A stretch of DNA of 64,000 bases from Atrichornis clamosus (lineage: Eukaryota; Chordata; Aves; Passeriformes; Menuridae). The notes under the pieces were generated by a model. That model was not told where the DNA came from. It saw only the letters and a program-made list of their open reading frames with translations, and ran no database searches. Shown in pieces: positions 36,001-51,000 of this stretch. The position numbers and the translations under genes are program-made. The stretch is taken from positions 1-64,000 of the forward strand of contig WBMZ01011407.1 in NCBI GenBank assembly GCA_013400975.1, read 5' to 3'. Numbering within the stretch: position 1 is the stretch's first letter; the number at the start of each line of letters is the position of its first letter.

Positions 36001-39000
36001 CCCCCCACTTTTATTAAAAAAGATGAATGACAGGCATAAATATATAGGCTTATTTTCCTCCCCATAAGTAGGCTGTTCACAGGGTCTTTCCTACAGCACT
36101 GCTTTCTTACTCTTCCTTATCCCACCACTGAAAGGCACGTTACCTCTCACTGCTCACATCTACATGGGGGCAGGAACCAGCAACCTCATCTCCAGTTATC
36201 AGGAATTCTAGTTCTGGATACAGCACTACCAGGGGGTCTTTGCTACCAGCTAACCTGTCCCAACCTCTTCAAGGATAAAACGCCAATCTGCACCGAGGAT
36301 CCTGCTGTGGACTTTGCAAATGCCAAACTGCAGGAGTCTGGAGAGAAGAGCGCCCAGATCCTGAGAAACACAAACCTCCTGTAACAGTTTGGGAATTGCA
36401 AGAGCTCAGCACTCTAGGCTGAAGCACCAGGGACTGAAGAACACTGGGCTCTGCGGCTACGGTGGCTCAGCAGAAATTTCCACAGCTCCATGACACAGGA
36501 CAAGCTGGTAATGCCCCATGACAAGACTCCCAGCCACGCCTCCTGTTTCACACGGGTTTGAGAACCTGGCTGGAATAACACACCAAACCTCAGACTGGGC
36601 AAAACTCACCCCTTTAAAGAGCCCTGCATCAAGTTACAGGGCAAAACTGAGACACCGTGAAAGGAAATGGCTGCTTTTTTCAAGAGATTTCATATTAGGA
36701 CTGCAAAATATTCAGATGACATGGGAAGCTGTGTGATGAACCTAACCAATACCTGTTAAACTTCTCAGCATTCTGGGAAATGTAACAAAAGACACTTAAC
36801 ACGCCATGCCAAAAAGGGGGGAAAGAGCACTTAAAGCAAATATATGGAGAAATAGGCTTGACACTATTCAAAGCTGCAACATTGTACCTTATATAACAGG
36901 AATTTTAAAAAGACTTTCCCTCTCTCACTTGTCAGGGTAACTATTGGTGATTCATAGAGATGTGGTTTCTGTATTCTAACCTGATTTAATGTCAGGCTTT
37001 ACTTTCACAAACAGGCTGTTTCAAATATAAAAGCTTAACTGGTGGTATGGGATAGAAACCACTCATTCTAAGTCCTTAACAGGGGTCAAAACAAGCCTCA
37101 AGTTTGATATAATAACTAGATCAAGAAAGAACTTTCTCCTTTTTTTTGATTTTTATTTTAAGAACAGCTCAACTATTAAGAGAAAAAATAGTTTATATGT
37201 GATTGAAGAAAGGTCAGAACTGTTAAAGTTTGCTAATAAGTAATGAAAGAATGGAGTGTAGAGAACTTAGAGTGAATTTCACAGTATTTTCTGCAATCAC
37301 TGTTTGTGACAGTCTCAACAAAGAGGTGTAATCAAAACATCTAGGACACTTCAAAGTAAGGAACCCTGATGAATGAAGGCACCATAATTGGACTTTTACT
37401 GAAAGAGAAGACTGACTCTTCATGAGAAATCTCAGTACAAGGTCACCTCTATAACTATTTTATGCAGACCAACAACCTTATTTCTCTCAGACTGGTAACC
37501 GGTTCCCAAAAATTCCCCCAGGGACCTGCGAAGTCACTCCATTCTTCAGCTTCTCACTTGAAAAATGGGAGGGGTAATACTTTCTTTCCTCCACTTCCTG
37601 ATTTTTGGTTCCGTCCAACAATCCAGCCTTACTTACATACCATTAGTCTGCCGACAGCAGGTGGGTTTTTTTAACAGTTATATCCTATAATTTCATCCAG
37701 GTTCCCTTCTTTGTTTAAGGGGCAGCAAGTGAGTTAAGCAATTCACTACAAACAAACTCCTGCTGCTTCAGAAGGAAGAAAGAAACAGCAAGAAAACCCT
37801 TGATTATTTAACTGGCAATGCCTGTCCAACTACCTCTGACTCTTCAGGCACTCGTGAGCATTTGTAAATCTGTATTTAACTCCTGTTTCCAACCTACTAA
37901 GTTTCCAACTTCCATGAACAACAATAAAATGCAATTTCAGCTGTTACTCTGCATGCAGAGCCACCTTAGTGCAAGACTGTTTTGTTTTAGGTTTCCAGTG
38001 TTATTAAAGGATTAGCATTACAGTCAACTCTGAGAGGTAATTTCACAAGATATGAATTGAAGGATGAAAACTGAAGCATTTAACAAATAAGCTCTGTGGA
38101 GAGGCTCTGGACAGAAGAAACTGCAAACAAGTTTGGAAATTCTCTGTACTACACTGAATATAACCTGCTCTCTGTTTAATGCTTGCTGAGTTTGGTGTTC
38201 TGCCTGTTCCAGGTAACCTGTGGAAGCCCAAAGCCCTGCACACACTCAGGTAGGAAGATTAGAATTTTTCTTCAGTTACAGCAAGTCCTTAAGGTTTTGG
38301 ATCTGCAGCCTCAAAGGCTGTTCATACTTAAATCCATTTGGGAAAAGTAAATTGGATGACCAGTTCAGTTGTGGAGGCAGAGATGGCTGTGGGGGCCACA
38401 CAAATTTACCTGGGTTCCTGAGGAAGCTTTGCAGCAGAATACAACAGAATGTTTCAGTTTGGAAGGGACCTGCAATGACCATCTAGTCTGACTGCCTGAC
38501 CACTTCAGGGCTGACCAAAAGCCAGAGCATATTCTTAAGGGCCTCAAACACTTACAAGCCACCCCTCACAGGAATACCACAGCTACAGCACCAAAGACAC
38601 CACTTCCCACCTTGGTGCGCATACATCTGGGATGCAATCCCATTTCTGGAATGCAAGGCAGAGGAATATGCTGGGACATGGACAGCTGTAGTTAATGTTG
38701 ACAATTAAAAGCATCTGAATCTATACCCACAGTTCCTTTCCACCAGCTTTACCTGCAGTACCAGTGGATAATCCACATGGCTCGAGACGGGATGAGCCGT
38801 ACCTGACTCCTGCTGAGGAGGTTTCTCCTTCTTGCTCACGTTGGTGTTGGAGTGAGATCTCTTGCGGATCATTGACATGAGAGACCTTTGGGGGAAATGA
38901 AACTGCAGATTGTCATTCTGTCCTGGATTACACACTGTCACCAGCTTGCTTATACCTGATTATACAGCCACTTACAAGAGCCTCATTTAATGGTTCTTGA

Positions 39001-42000
39001 ATGCAGACACACTGAATTACCCCCCACAATGCCTCCCATCAAAATGCACCAGAGAAATTTATTTCTTTTTAACAGACATTAGGCACAAATCAAAACACTC
39101 CAGATTTGAATATTAAAAGACAGTGTCTCATTGTGACACATGACAAATTGAAGCTGCTCCGGTATAATAAACATAAAGAAGAGCTGTAGATATTGAAGTA
39201 TTGTTCTCCAGAGGACACTTAAATATGGTGATCAGTATCTCCTCACCATCTCCAAGTTTGTAATCTTCTCACAGTGTCAAGTAATTATCCCCTCGCTGCA
39301 GTCAAAACGTGAAAGTCCACACCAGTAAACGATTCATCTTCAAGCCCATGAACAAGGCCCTGTGCACATCTGACGTGTCAGGAAGGCTGATCACTCCCTA
39401 CTGAACATCATTCCTTACAAGCAGAGTGACATTCCTGGCATGAAGGGTCAAAACTGTCCCAGAAAAAAGCAGCATCCAGTGCCTACGCTCTGTAACAACT
39501 TCAGCATGCAGAAACGTCACGGTGCATGAGCAAAGAGCTTGACTTAGCTGCTACAGGGCTTAAAATTAATAGTTTCATCCATTCCAAACAGCAAAGGGCA
39601 CAAATTTAAACAAAACAAAACCCTACAATACCCCTACACAGTTAATTCACTCTATGCATTAGTGAGAAAGAAGCAAGCAAGCCAAATGAGCTAATGGACA
39701 TAAAAGAAGCAAAAAGCCAAACACAATTGTTCAGAACATGTTCAGCTTCTAAAAACAATGCAAGATGCACAATGGGATGAGTTCTCCCTACTAATCATCT
39801 CTCTTCATGTATTTAACACAACAGTTAACAAGACTCCTGTATGACATTTCTATTACAGGTTGCAAACTGTCATCAAAGTCCGTTTATTTTTAAAACCAAG
39901 CTGACAACATGAAGATGAGCTGGTTTTCTAAAATTAACTAAGCACCCATTAGAGCTTAGTTAATTTATTTGGGTCTAATGCCTGATAGATACATCACAGA
40001 CTGGCCAGCTTCTTTTATAGTCCCTTGCAGAAACCATTTTTGGTTATTTTGCCCCCAAACTGCTTGATGACTAGGTAGTGATTTTGCTTGGGGTTTTTTT
40101 CTTTTTAACTTATGAAAGCAATTGTGTGAACTCAATGGAGTCTGCATTTTCATCATCAATATCCGACATGAAGGGACACACAATGATCTAACATATCCTT
40201 GGTTCAAAGGAGTTTTCTTGGCAATAGAAAGCATTTCACAAGTCTATAATTACAGCTATCAGGTGAATAGAAAAAAAAATAATCTCCTAAATTTAGAGGA
40301 GACAGGTATCCCTCCTCCTCCAAAGTCACAGTCTAGACAATTTCTTAGGCTTGGCAAGGCAGACACTGTTCAAAATTGGTCAGGGTGTTAAGTCTGTGGG
40401 CAGGTGAGGCACAGAGCATGTCCTGCTGCTCAAGAGCTCCAGACAGGTGGAGAAAACTATTTTTTCTTTAAAGACACTCTTCCTGCTTGGATGCAAGCTG
40501 ATGTAATGAATTCTGCTTCTGCAGAGCAGGACTGCTGTGCCCTGGATGGGAGCACTCACCGTATGGGGTTGGGAGGAGGAGGAGGAGGGAGAGGAGGGGG
40601 CGGTGGCGGCGGCGGAGGCGGCGCAGGATTTTCAGACTGCTGGATTCGTTTCTGAAGTTCATCAACTGCACAAGAGCAATAAAACAAGCCAGAGTGAGTT
40701 CTTGGGTTCTCACATCTCCCCTAAAACCCAGCTTTGATGGTTTAAGAAAAAAAACTTACTAATTAACTAAAAAACAAACAAGACTAAACCACACAACTGC
40801 TAGAAGTCGTATTTTTAACACTTTCTACCAAGAACAATACACAGGATTCCCATTAAACCAGCTGCCTCTAACCTGAGTTGGTTCCAAAACTAAAACTCTC
40901 CCTGATACAGGATTCTTCATATAAAATGCTACAGCATGGAAAACTTTATCCTGTTCCTGCAATGGTCTGTTTGAGGTTACATGTGAGAATGAACTAACAA
41001 GAGATGAAAGAAATCAACAATTTCAACCTCCAGACTCATCTCTGTCTTGCTGATGGTGTGGGCTTCCCCCATTAAAATGGTCAAAACTGGGTGGTGACAG
41101 AATGGATTTTTTCTCTCCTGTTTTCATGTCAGATCTAAAATGTGGGAATTACTTCTCTGCACTTGAAAAGCTGTCAAATGTAATTAACTGGGGAAGGGCA
41201 AAAACAGAGGAAAAAAAAAAAAGTCTTGCATTTCTTTTAGTTACAAAAATCTTTAGCAATTGCTCTGTGTACAGTAGGAACTATGGCAGAAGTACAGAAC
41301 ACGATTTCCAAAGTGGATATGGCTCTTTGTTCTTGCAATGATGGATTCAAATGAAAATTACAATAGTTTACACTTGCTTTTAAATTTTAAAAGGCAGTAA
41401 AACTAAAAATCAGAGTGACGTTAAATTCCAGGTACAATCTCTTGGGTCTTTCACACAGACACTCATTCCCATGTATGCATCCATCTGTAGGACTCAGACC
41501 AATGTAACAACAGGGTTTTTGTACCTCACAGAAGATTTACAAGGTTACTTCTTCACACACACTTTGGACATGATTGTTCTGCAGTTGAAGGCAGTTGCTG
41601 TACTCTGTCTAGTGAAGCACAGGTCTAGAACACAGCTACACAAAAGCTTCCTGGTCTCAAATGTAACATGTGTAATTCCATTAGATCAGCACACACACAC
41701 ACTTTACCCCTAAAATGAAAGTTATGACACGATTTTACCTGAATGTTTTAGGTCTCTAACTTTTTCTTCTGAGTGCTGATACTTCAGCTCCAGTTCTTTT
41801 TTTTCTTCTTCCGAAAGTTCTAGTTGCTGTTTAAGACGACTGATCTCCTTATGCAGGGATTGATTCTCTAGCTGCTCTTCTAATTCTTTGATCTGCAGTT
41901 GGCATACAAGAGCATCCATCACAACAAAAATATTTGTCCCTGCTATTGACAAATAACCCACTAGGTGCAGCTATGCCTGAACACGTCATGTTATTGTACA

Positions 42001-45000
42001 GGAGTAAAGTACAAGTTCCAGAAAGAGGAAAATTTTTGAATGAGAGCTGGAAAGATTTTTCTGAGAGATGTCAGAATTTCTATTATGACCCTAACTTGCT
42101 TTATCTCTTCTTTAAAATATGCCTTTAGCTCCAAAGTACTTAAGCTCTAAGTTGTTCCCTTTTCTTTTTATAGAATTTTTATCACATAATTAGAATTTAA
42201 TTTCAGAACAGTTCCTCATCTGAAGCACGGGAACATTGACATTTTTGTTCTCGTATTGCTTCCACTGACAGGCTGGTTGTTTAAACTCCCTTGTCTCAAC
42301 TCATGCAGATGCCAGTGGCTGAATTATGGAATATCTGATTCAGAGGAAGCATTCAGGTACAGAGTAGCAATAACTTCCAAACTCCCCAAATATATACATT
42401 TTGCTCTAGACTTCAAGTAGCCAAAGATGCAGAGGTTTTCTATGAATTGGCAATTGTTCTTCCAAAATACTCACTAAGAAGCATTTGAGATTACACAGTT
42501 TTAGTATTGCTGCATTGATGAGAGGACAGGAATTGTTCCCCTATCCCTAGCATTACTCTGAGTTTTAAGAACAGGCTTCAGGGCTAAAGGAAAGCTCCTT
42601 TTCAGGTTTTTGTGCGAAGCAATGGTGATTTCTCCCAGATAAGAGATTGATCTAGTCCAGTTTCAAAGAATATTTATTTATACCCTAGCATTTTAGATCC
42701 TCTCACACCGCTTTGCAGATCCACCTAACATTTCCCTGCTCTGTATGTCTGCCTTCACCCCATCCATTTCTTTAGCAAGACCCAGACTACAAATGTGAAC
42801 TGCCTGCCTCTCACCTCATGTTCTTCTTTGCTTATTCCCCCAGGACACCCTTTGTATTACTCAATGTCCAAAATATTCTCCTGTTGTCTCTTCACTTAAT
42901 GGAACTTGACTTACTGCTTGTAATTGCACTTTACTGGCACCCAGGATAAAACACTTACCTAAACCAGGGCCTTCAGGCTCAAAAGCCTTCGAGTTTTGTA
43001 CTCAGGTCTTAACAGTGACCCAGAAGAAGGGAATCACAACCTTCTCTGAAATTTAGTTTGCAAAATCTTAACTTCTTACAGGGGATACAATCTCAAATAA
43101 ATCTGGACATAACAAAGACATGACACTCCTTAAGTTCAGGAGGCTTTTAAAGACTGCTGCAGGAGATGAAAAGAAATTAACTTTTACCTTTTGCTGGTGT
43201 TGAAGCCTCTCTTCTTCTAATGTGTGGGTTAGCTTAGCATTATCATCCAAAGCCTTTAAAAGCTGTTGATCAGGAGCAGAATTTTGCAGAAGCAACTGAC
43301 TCTGCCTTTTCATCTTGTTTTGCTCAATAAACATCTGCCAAAACAAAACCCACCCCCGACAAAAACAACAGTTAGGCACAGACTAATGGCACCCCAGGGA
43401 AAATGGCAGTTGGAAAGAAAATGAAGATTAGCATCGTGTTAATGTGGCAGGAATAGTGAGGAAGAAGGTGAAAAGGAAGGGGAAAGGAAGTTTGAGAGTA
43501 AAATTTACAAGACCTAAGCTAACACTGAAAGGAACCAGGTGTTTGCCCAGAACCACCCACTGCTACACCACAATTACCCACATGTTGGCAGCATTCAGAA
43601 TTTAAACACATCTCTGAATTCTGTTTCCTGGAAATGGGAACAATCTGATCCCCATTCTGGGCGCTCTGGAAAGATTAAAAGAACTCTAGGTGGAGCATAA
43701 AATATCTGTGAATTCACAACCTATCTCCTAAAACACATCTGCAAGCCTTGGCATAAAGCCCACTTATTTGAGGGTTAGGTGGATATGTGAATGATGGAAA
43801 GTGTTCAGGAGATGAATTTCAGTCCATGCCTGTGTAATCAGTGTATGCACTTGCCCTGGGAAAAGGCTTTTCAGGGCAATTTCAGCCTTTTAGTTCTGAT
43901 CTTTGTGTTCCTTCCTCTTCACAAGTTATATTTTTGATAGGGCAAATGAATACATTGAATGGGGGTCGGCAAAAATCAAATTGTCTAAAGACTTGACATT
44001 GATAGAAAGATCACACACTTCTCTAGGCTTCACTTAAGAGGTGCAGAAGCTGTCAGCACATGCAGTTTCCGTAAGAGATCTGCTCCTTCCAGACTGTTTA
44101 GGAACGAGGGGAAAAAAAAAAAAGATTGCTTCCCGACAAAAAAATTCCGAGTGAATTTATTCTGCACCTTGACATCTCTTTCAGGCAGAGGTTTGCCCCC
44201 AGGCAACAGGGGCTTCCACTCAACAAACTCAGCTGTGCCTGTGCTTGGAGCAGAAACAGGGCCTGGGTCATGCTGAGGTTCCAGATGAGTGTGCACAGGT
44301 CAGCAGAGCCACTTATGGCAGGAGAACAGAGAACAGCCTGAGAATGCAGACACTCCCTCAGACTGTAAAAACACTGTTGTACAGTACAGCAAAAGCAAGG
44401 AGATATTTTAAGAATAAAGTATTAGAAATACAAGAGTTCCATGACATCATTTCAGATTCCCATCCTGTTTATTCACAAACCAAAATTAAAGATACAACAC
44501 ATGGTCTCTTCCCATCTGGTGCTACTGCGATGCCTGTGATTTCTTTCTTTTAATACAATTGGATATTAAAGAAATACGAGCTGATGCGGATTTGTGGCAA
44601 GCATTCCACCCAGTGCTTTGCACAGACACTTCAACTGAGCCTTCCCAGCAAGCAGCTCTCTGTGCAGCTGTGCTGACACACAGAGACAGCCACTGACCGT
44701 GCTGAACTTTTAACTCCCCACGCAGCCTGTGTGACCCTGCGTGCCAGGAGAAGCCAATTGATGCGGCCCTAATGCCAATAAACCCTGCTGTGAACACCTC
44801 ACTGGGCAGAGCTGTGCCAGGGGGGCAGGCGGGGAAGGACTGGAAGTATTTGATGGAGAGGAAATGATGAACGTAGACTCTACTACCACGCTTTGTTATC
44901 AAACAAACAGGAACAAACTGGTGACAATACACATTAAATGTGCACTGGACATCAGCTCCCTGCCCCAAAATCCTGCCAGTCAAACCTATTATGCTTATGT

Positions 45001-48000
45001 TACCTTACACTAGTAGGGCTGTGCCAAAAACAATTCAAAGGCAAGAGAATTTCAGAATCAAAGGTACCCACAACAATCCATAAAGGTTTGCCTTTGTATT
45101 GCAACTCATTCACGTGTTTAACATTTTCTATACTCATAAGAAATAGCATCTTTGAAACATCACACTTGAGAAAGGCCTCTAAATCACTGCTAAGAACTCA
45201 GTACTGTCTCGAAACATCCTGCATCCCTGTTGGGTCACTCAAAAGTTATTTAACCCTGACCATAACAAAATCTCTCTAAAAGCCAACTTTAGCAAACATC
45301 ACAGTTTACTCACTGTGAACTTTCAAAGCAAAGTGAAAAGCTGGATTTTTTTATTTTTTTGGAATCTGAAAAATAGTTTGAGGTGATCAATTTCAGATTT
45401 TTATTCACTGAGTTTCCACCGCTAAACCCAACAGAACAGAGTTGTTCCAGCCTGAGGGAGCAGAAAGCTGCCAAAACAAGAAGAAATCAAGTGGAGCAAC
45501 TTGATTTCTTCAACTTGAGCAGATACTTCACCAAATGTAGAAAATTCATATTCACTTTGTTTCATGTTCTTCTGCAATAAAATAAAAAAATTCTTTTGAA
45601 AACCTGGATGAAAACTTTTTAATTCAGAAGCTTTCACACCAAGCCCTGCATTTTCAATTAGCTTTATAAACTGCTTTCATGGTATTGCAAATACACCCCT
45701 GCTCACAATTTATAAATATCTGAAAATGTCTCCAACACCACCAAAAAAAATTTTTGCTTATAATGTGATGCTGCAATCAGACACATGGGACTCAAATTTT
45801 CATGGTGAGTCCCCCCCATCTCAGAAGTTACTTACACAATTTAAGTGCCAGCATATTCTAAATGGAAGGGACAGAACTAGACAGGACAGTTGTGTCAAAC
45901 AAAGCAAAAAGCAAGCTGGTGGTACTGACTGAAAGTTTTTTGAGAGGCTGCTCTGTGTGTTTGACATAGAACAAAAAAGACCTTTAAAAAATTAATTCTA
46001 AGTTAAAATTTTAAAAAATCAATTCCTGCTTCAGGAGGGCAGAAACCTGGCTGCCTGCAAAACCCTGAATATTAATTAAAGTGACTGCTGAAAGGGCAAA
46101 ACAGCTACTAACAAGATTATTTGGACTAGGTGGAATTTAACCAATTGATGGATTAGTTCCGACTTTGCCACCTGCTAGACAATTATCTGCAGAGTATCCC
46201 AATCAATGCTGGAAACACAAGTTGATAGTGGAGGAATCCACTGAAACCACGACTGCAGCTAAAGGCAGATCACAAAGAAAAACAATTTGCTTACACCTAT
46301 CATTCTAGTTTTAAAAATCTCCAAGTGTTTTGCAAACCAGTTAGGTATCTTTCCCCCTGAGTTTACAAAGAGCAGCTTCAAAGTACAGGAAATCTGGGAG
46401 CTGGCCACTTTCCATCAGCAAAGCTTGCATAGGAATTGGAGAGGTGGAAAGAGAAGGGGGTGAAAATAATAAAGGTTTTTCCCTTGACCTCAGTGGGGCC
46501 ATACCTCCTTCTCAGACCCTTGCTCTAGCCCCTACCTGACAGAGCGTTCACTGCAGCTGTTTTTTGTTTACACCAGAGCTGAAAAAGGAATTCTTCCTCA
46601 TTAAAAAAGTTAGAAAGTAGCTCCGTTAGTGTCAAGTCCCTGGGAACACCCATCCTCTCTCAGATTAAGGTTCAGGATAAAACTGGATGCTTTCCAAATA
46701 ACCCTTCTCCCAGGAGCAAAACAAGTACAAAGGGAATTCTTTAATATCCACATGTAGCTACACTTGCATCTATACACTGTTTGGGTATTTGCTGTGTGCA
46801 ATAACTTTTTTGTCTTAGTTACAATTTGAAGGGAGAAAAATGTCCCAATACAGCAGGTGTTGTTCTAAGATGGTAATCAATGACTCCATAAAGTAAAATT
46901 AAAATCAGTGGCATGCTATCCACTATAGATAGAATAACAAAAGGTAAGCAGCAAGGCAGAGTTAAACTTGGGAAGTGTCAAACAAAGAACAAGAAAAGAG
47001 AACATCACTCAATTGAGCAGTTGGTCCTTATTTCAACCCTCAGCAGCACTGCCCCATCCCCTCCACAACCCAGTGAGAAATCAGTGAGTCATCCTCAGGG
47101 AGGGGTAACACACTCAATTTACACTTGTCACAGTTTACAGGAGCTGATGCCTTTCCCCTGAAGCCTTACAATCTTGTTTTCGGACCTGAAATAAGTCCCA
47201 AGAGGCAGGATCAAGGTAGTATCTCCCCAAAAGAACAGGCTTCTTGAAGGATTTTATGTGATGGGGAGGACAGAGTCATCATGTCTGATTATGGCTTGAC
47301 AGGGCACTAAGTGGATCTAAGTGTAGGAGGCACTTGGATTAAAATACAACTCCAGGTGTGGTTTTCAGTTCAATGGCTAATCAGAAAAAAAAAAAAACCC
47401 CCAAAAAAACATATATACTCCTTTAGAGAAGCCAAAGCCTAGCTCTAGTTGAATTTTCAAACTGTCACAGAAAAGTGAGCAATGTGACCATGAAAAAGGA
47501 CATATGCATAATATGTTTCATAATATTTTAGACTAATAAAGATATAATACAGTTGTTCTCAGTTACTTGGCTAATTGCCAGACAACTTCTGAAGGGATTG
47601 TTCCTGAAGAGCTACAAGATGTAGCATTGGTAAGTTTTGTGGCTCAAAAGAAGAGGTCTAACTTACTCAGAACAGGAGAACTGGAGTACATGAGTAAAGC
47701 CTATTTCTTGTCCATCATTTGCTTCTCACCACAGAGGTACTTGGAGCATGTACTTCTGAGTGTGAGAAAACGGAATTCCCATCAACAACGTGACTTCCTT
47801 AAAAACAGTGCATGATTTATTATACCAGCCTGTTCCATACAAAAGGGTTTGTCAAACTCCAACACTCATCCTTTGCTTAAGAGGCATAACTGCCCAAGAC
47901 CCAAAATACAGGTGGGGAAAATAATCTCTATTGTTACTTATTTATTAATTTCCTGCAGTTTTCTTTTTGTCATCGTAGAATAGTGATACGTTCTACACTG

Positions 48001-51000
48001 CTCATAGTCTTACAGCATTTAGACACCATCTAATATACTCAGAAGTAGATCATATACCATATGAAAAAGGAGGAAACCTCTTCACTTTTTTCCCCCCCAT
48101 AGATTAATTGCCTGAACAAGAAAGAGATGGGGGTGAAAAGAGAGAAAGACCAAAGAGAAAGTTTCCTAGAACATACATCTGTTACCATTCCCCAAGCCTG
48201 TTCCTGGGAAAAAGCTGGATGAAACATATTAGCATTATATCATGCTTCAGAAATGGTAGCATCCAAGCTCAGGAGAATTCAAGAACTAACTACTCATCAT
48301 GTCTGTTTAATTATTAAATCCAGTTCAGTCAGCTGGACTGCAAATTAATTATCTTCAGTACCAGTTGAACTATCCTTGGTAAAGCACAGTGTGGCACTTG
48401 CTAAGCACAGAGTTGTTCCTCCAGTGCTGGTTTTGCAGCACTCACAGATGTAGCATGTTAATGCAAAAGTCCTCACAAATTAACCCAAAAGGTCACAAAT
48501 GCATCTGAGGAAGAGCTCATGTCATCATGATAACCAAATCCATTGCATGCAACCTCATGAGTAGTGCAGACATCTGTTAAAAACGACAATGATTTTCCCT
48601 AAGTTGACAGCCACCTTTTATCTTTCAATAGGGGAAGATTCACTCCCAAAGTGAAGAATGTCAGCTGTGCACTGACCCAGGTATGGGATGCAGGTATTTT
48701 GAGGAAAAACAAGTTAAATGCAAACATGTTGTTGAGCAATAGTTACTCAGAAGCACAAACAGATGTAGGATGGGGTTTGATGCAGGACTGAGCACTGGAT
48801 GGAAAATCAATCAAAAGATGAACAATGCACATTAGGGATTCACTTAATTGTTTTAATCCATCTGGATTGTAGTTCCTTTGAATGCTGCCTTTCAGCTTCC
48901 CAACTGCAAACTGTTACAGGTTACCATAAACACTTGGGAAGCCTTTCCTTTTCTTTCCAGTTGTGTGTGTTCAGCAAAAGCCTGCACCAGCCTCAGAAGT
49001 GAAAGGAACCCCAAGAGACTGCTCAGCAGTTTGACACTTGGTTTCTACTTGTCCAAGACACAGAGGACAGAAAAACCTCAGCTCAATGCCAACTCTGAGA
49101 GCACACTGCTTCTCCACGAGGTTTCCCGAGAACTTTAGGTGCAGGGGTTGTCTCTTCACCAGTACACACAGTCATAAACTGTTCATTTGTGCTGGTTTTG
49201 GCTGGAATAGTTAATTTTCTTCATAGTAGCTGCTATGGGGCTGTGTTTTGGATTTGTGCTGAAAACAGCATTGATAATTGGAAGATATTTTTATTACTAC
49301 TGAGCAGCGCTTGCACAGAGTCAAGGCCTTTTCTGCTCCTCATCCCACCCCACCAGCAAGTGGGCTGGGGGTGCACAAGGAGCTGGGAGGGGACACAGCC
49401 AGGACAGATGACCCTAACTGTCCACAGGGAGATTCCAAACCACACAGTGTCATGCTCTGCATGTAAAGCTGAGGGAAGAAGGAAGAGGGGGCACTCAGAG
49501 TGATGATGTTTGTCTTCACCTGATGGAGCCCAGTGTTGCTGGAGAAGGCTCAACACCTGTCTGCTCATGGAAAGCAGTGAATGCTTCCTGTTCTGCTTTG
49601 CTTTTGTGTGCAGCTTTTGCTTTACTTAGGCAACTGTCTTTATCCCAACCCATGAGTTTTCTCATTTTTAACTTTAATTCTCTCCCCCATCCTATCAGGA
49701 GAAGGTGAGCAAGCAGCTCTGTGGGGTTGATGACCATAACATCACTTTACCAAATACTGTTGCAAGGCAGGATGTATGTCTAATAAACCATTTATGCAAG
49801 ATTATTTTGTTAAACTCTGAGAATTTTACATCGTTAAGACTTTCAATTTGCTTCTCACACCGTGTTCTCCCACTTTTGGCTTGCTTTGGCTGCATGTATT
49901 GTATTTTGCTTATCTTTGTGGAAGAGGGCTTTTCAGGGCTACCTCTATATTACAGCAATGGCCTTCAGGATACTCTCTGCCTTCCTTTGTTTTCTTATGA
50001 ACTGCTCCACGAACAGCTGAGAGATCTTAAAGTGTCTCTTAAAACCTGACACTAGAACTCTGGTTAAGCTTGCCAAGATTCCTGTGTTAACAACCCTGTT
50101 TTATTCAGGTAGGTACAGAATTTTCCATGCCTCCGCCCCTTACACACTCTATTTATTTAGTTCTTTTATGCAGATTCCTGTACCTTTCACAATGGATTGT
50201 GACTCACTTCAAATCCTCTTTCCTTTTCCTTCCCCCTCTCCACACCATGGCTGACAATATTTACTCAGTTTCTTTAGAACCTCTAAAGAGCATGAATTCT
50301 AATGTTTGAAGTTGGATCACTTTTGATTAATTAAATATATATTATGGTGGTTCCAGCAGCATGACTATAATTAAAGCTGTATTGGGTTTTTTTTTATTTT
50401 AATCAAAAGCTCTGATTTTCAAGTGTTCCCTCACTCCTGTACGTGCTTGCTCCCTCCCTCTCCTGCTCCATGTCTCTCCTCTCCCCCATCTGTGTTTGCT
50501 TCTGCACACATGCTTTACCTGCCCATTATCTCTCACACCTGCACTCCCAAGCGCTCGGTTCTGTGGCAGATCCTCCTCACCTGTCAAAAGGGCAGGACGC
50601 CAAGGGCAGCCCTGCAAAAAGCAGCCCCCACCAGCCACTTCCCTGGTCCCATGCCAGGGCAGCTGCAGTGCAAGCCCAGGAGAGCAAAGCTTGAAGATGA
50701 AGCTGTGCTGTGGAGAAAGGGGTGAACCTGAACACGTGGGCCAACCACCCCGTGAAGGCAAACTTCAGGGACCTCAGCCCCCTGGGAAGGTAACGTGCCC
50801 ACCACCGAACAAGCAGCTCCACAGGCAGTAGTTCCATGTTTCAGTGGGCTGAAAGACACATTTAGGCTGTTTGAGATACCACAAACACTAATACAAAACA
50901 CTGAGTGTGCCTTTCTACAGCCTGTGGTCCTTTGGTGATAACCACGTTCTTTGGAGCCTATTTCCTTTCTGGAAGTGCTCCAAACATGTGGAGCACAAAG

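Larger units (their letters stand above)
35022..40559 (-). other. SHTN1: SHTN1 introns between 35021 and 40560
   Basis: Introns 35022-35642, 35753-38802 and 38886-40559. They are ordinary sequence apart from the CR1-type fragment at 38425-38600. Confidence 0.6.

Noticed and set aside
44522..44983. 153-codon minus-strand frame in the large SHTN1 intron
   Set aside because: No homology, poor match to SHTN1 phases, no supporting splice context.
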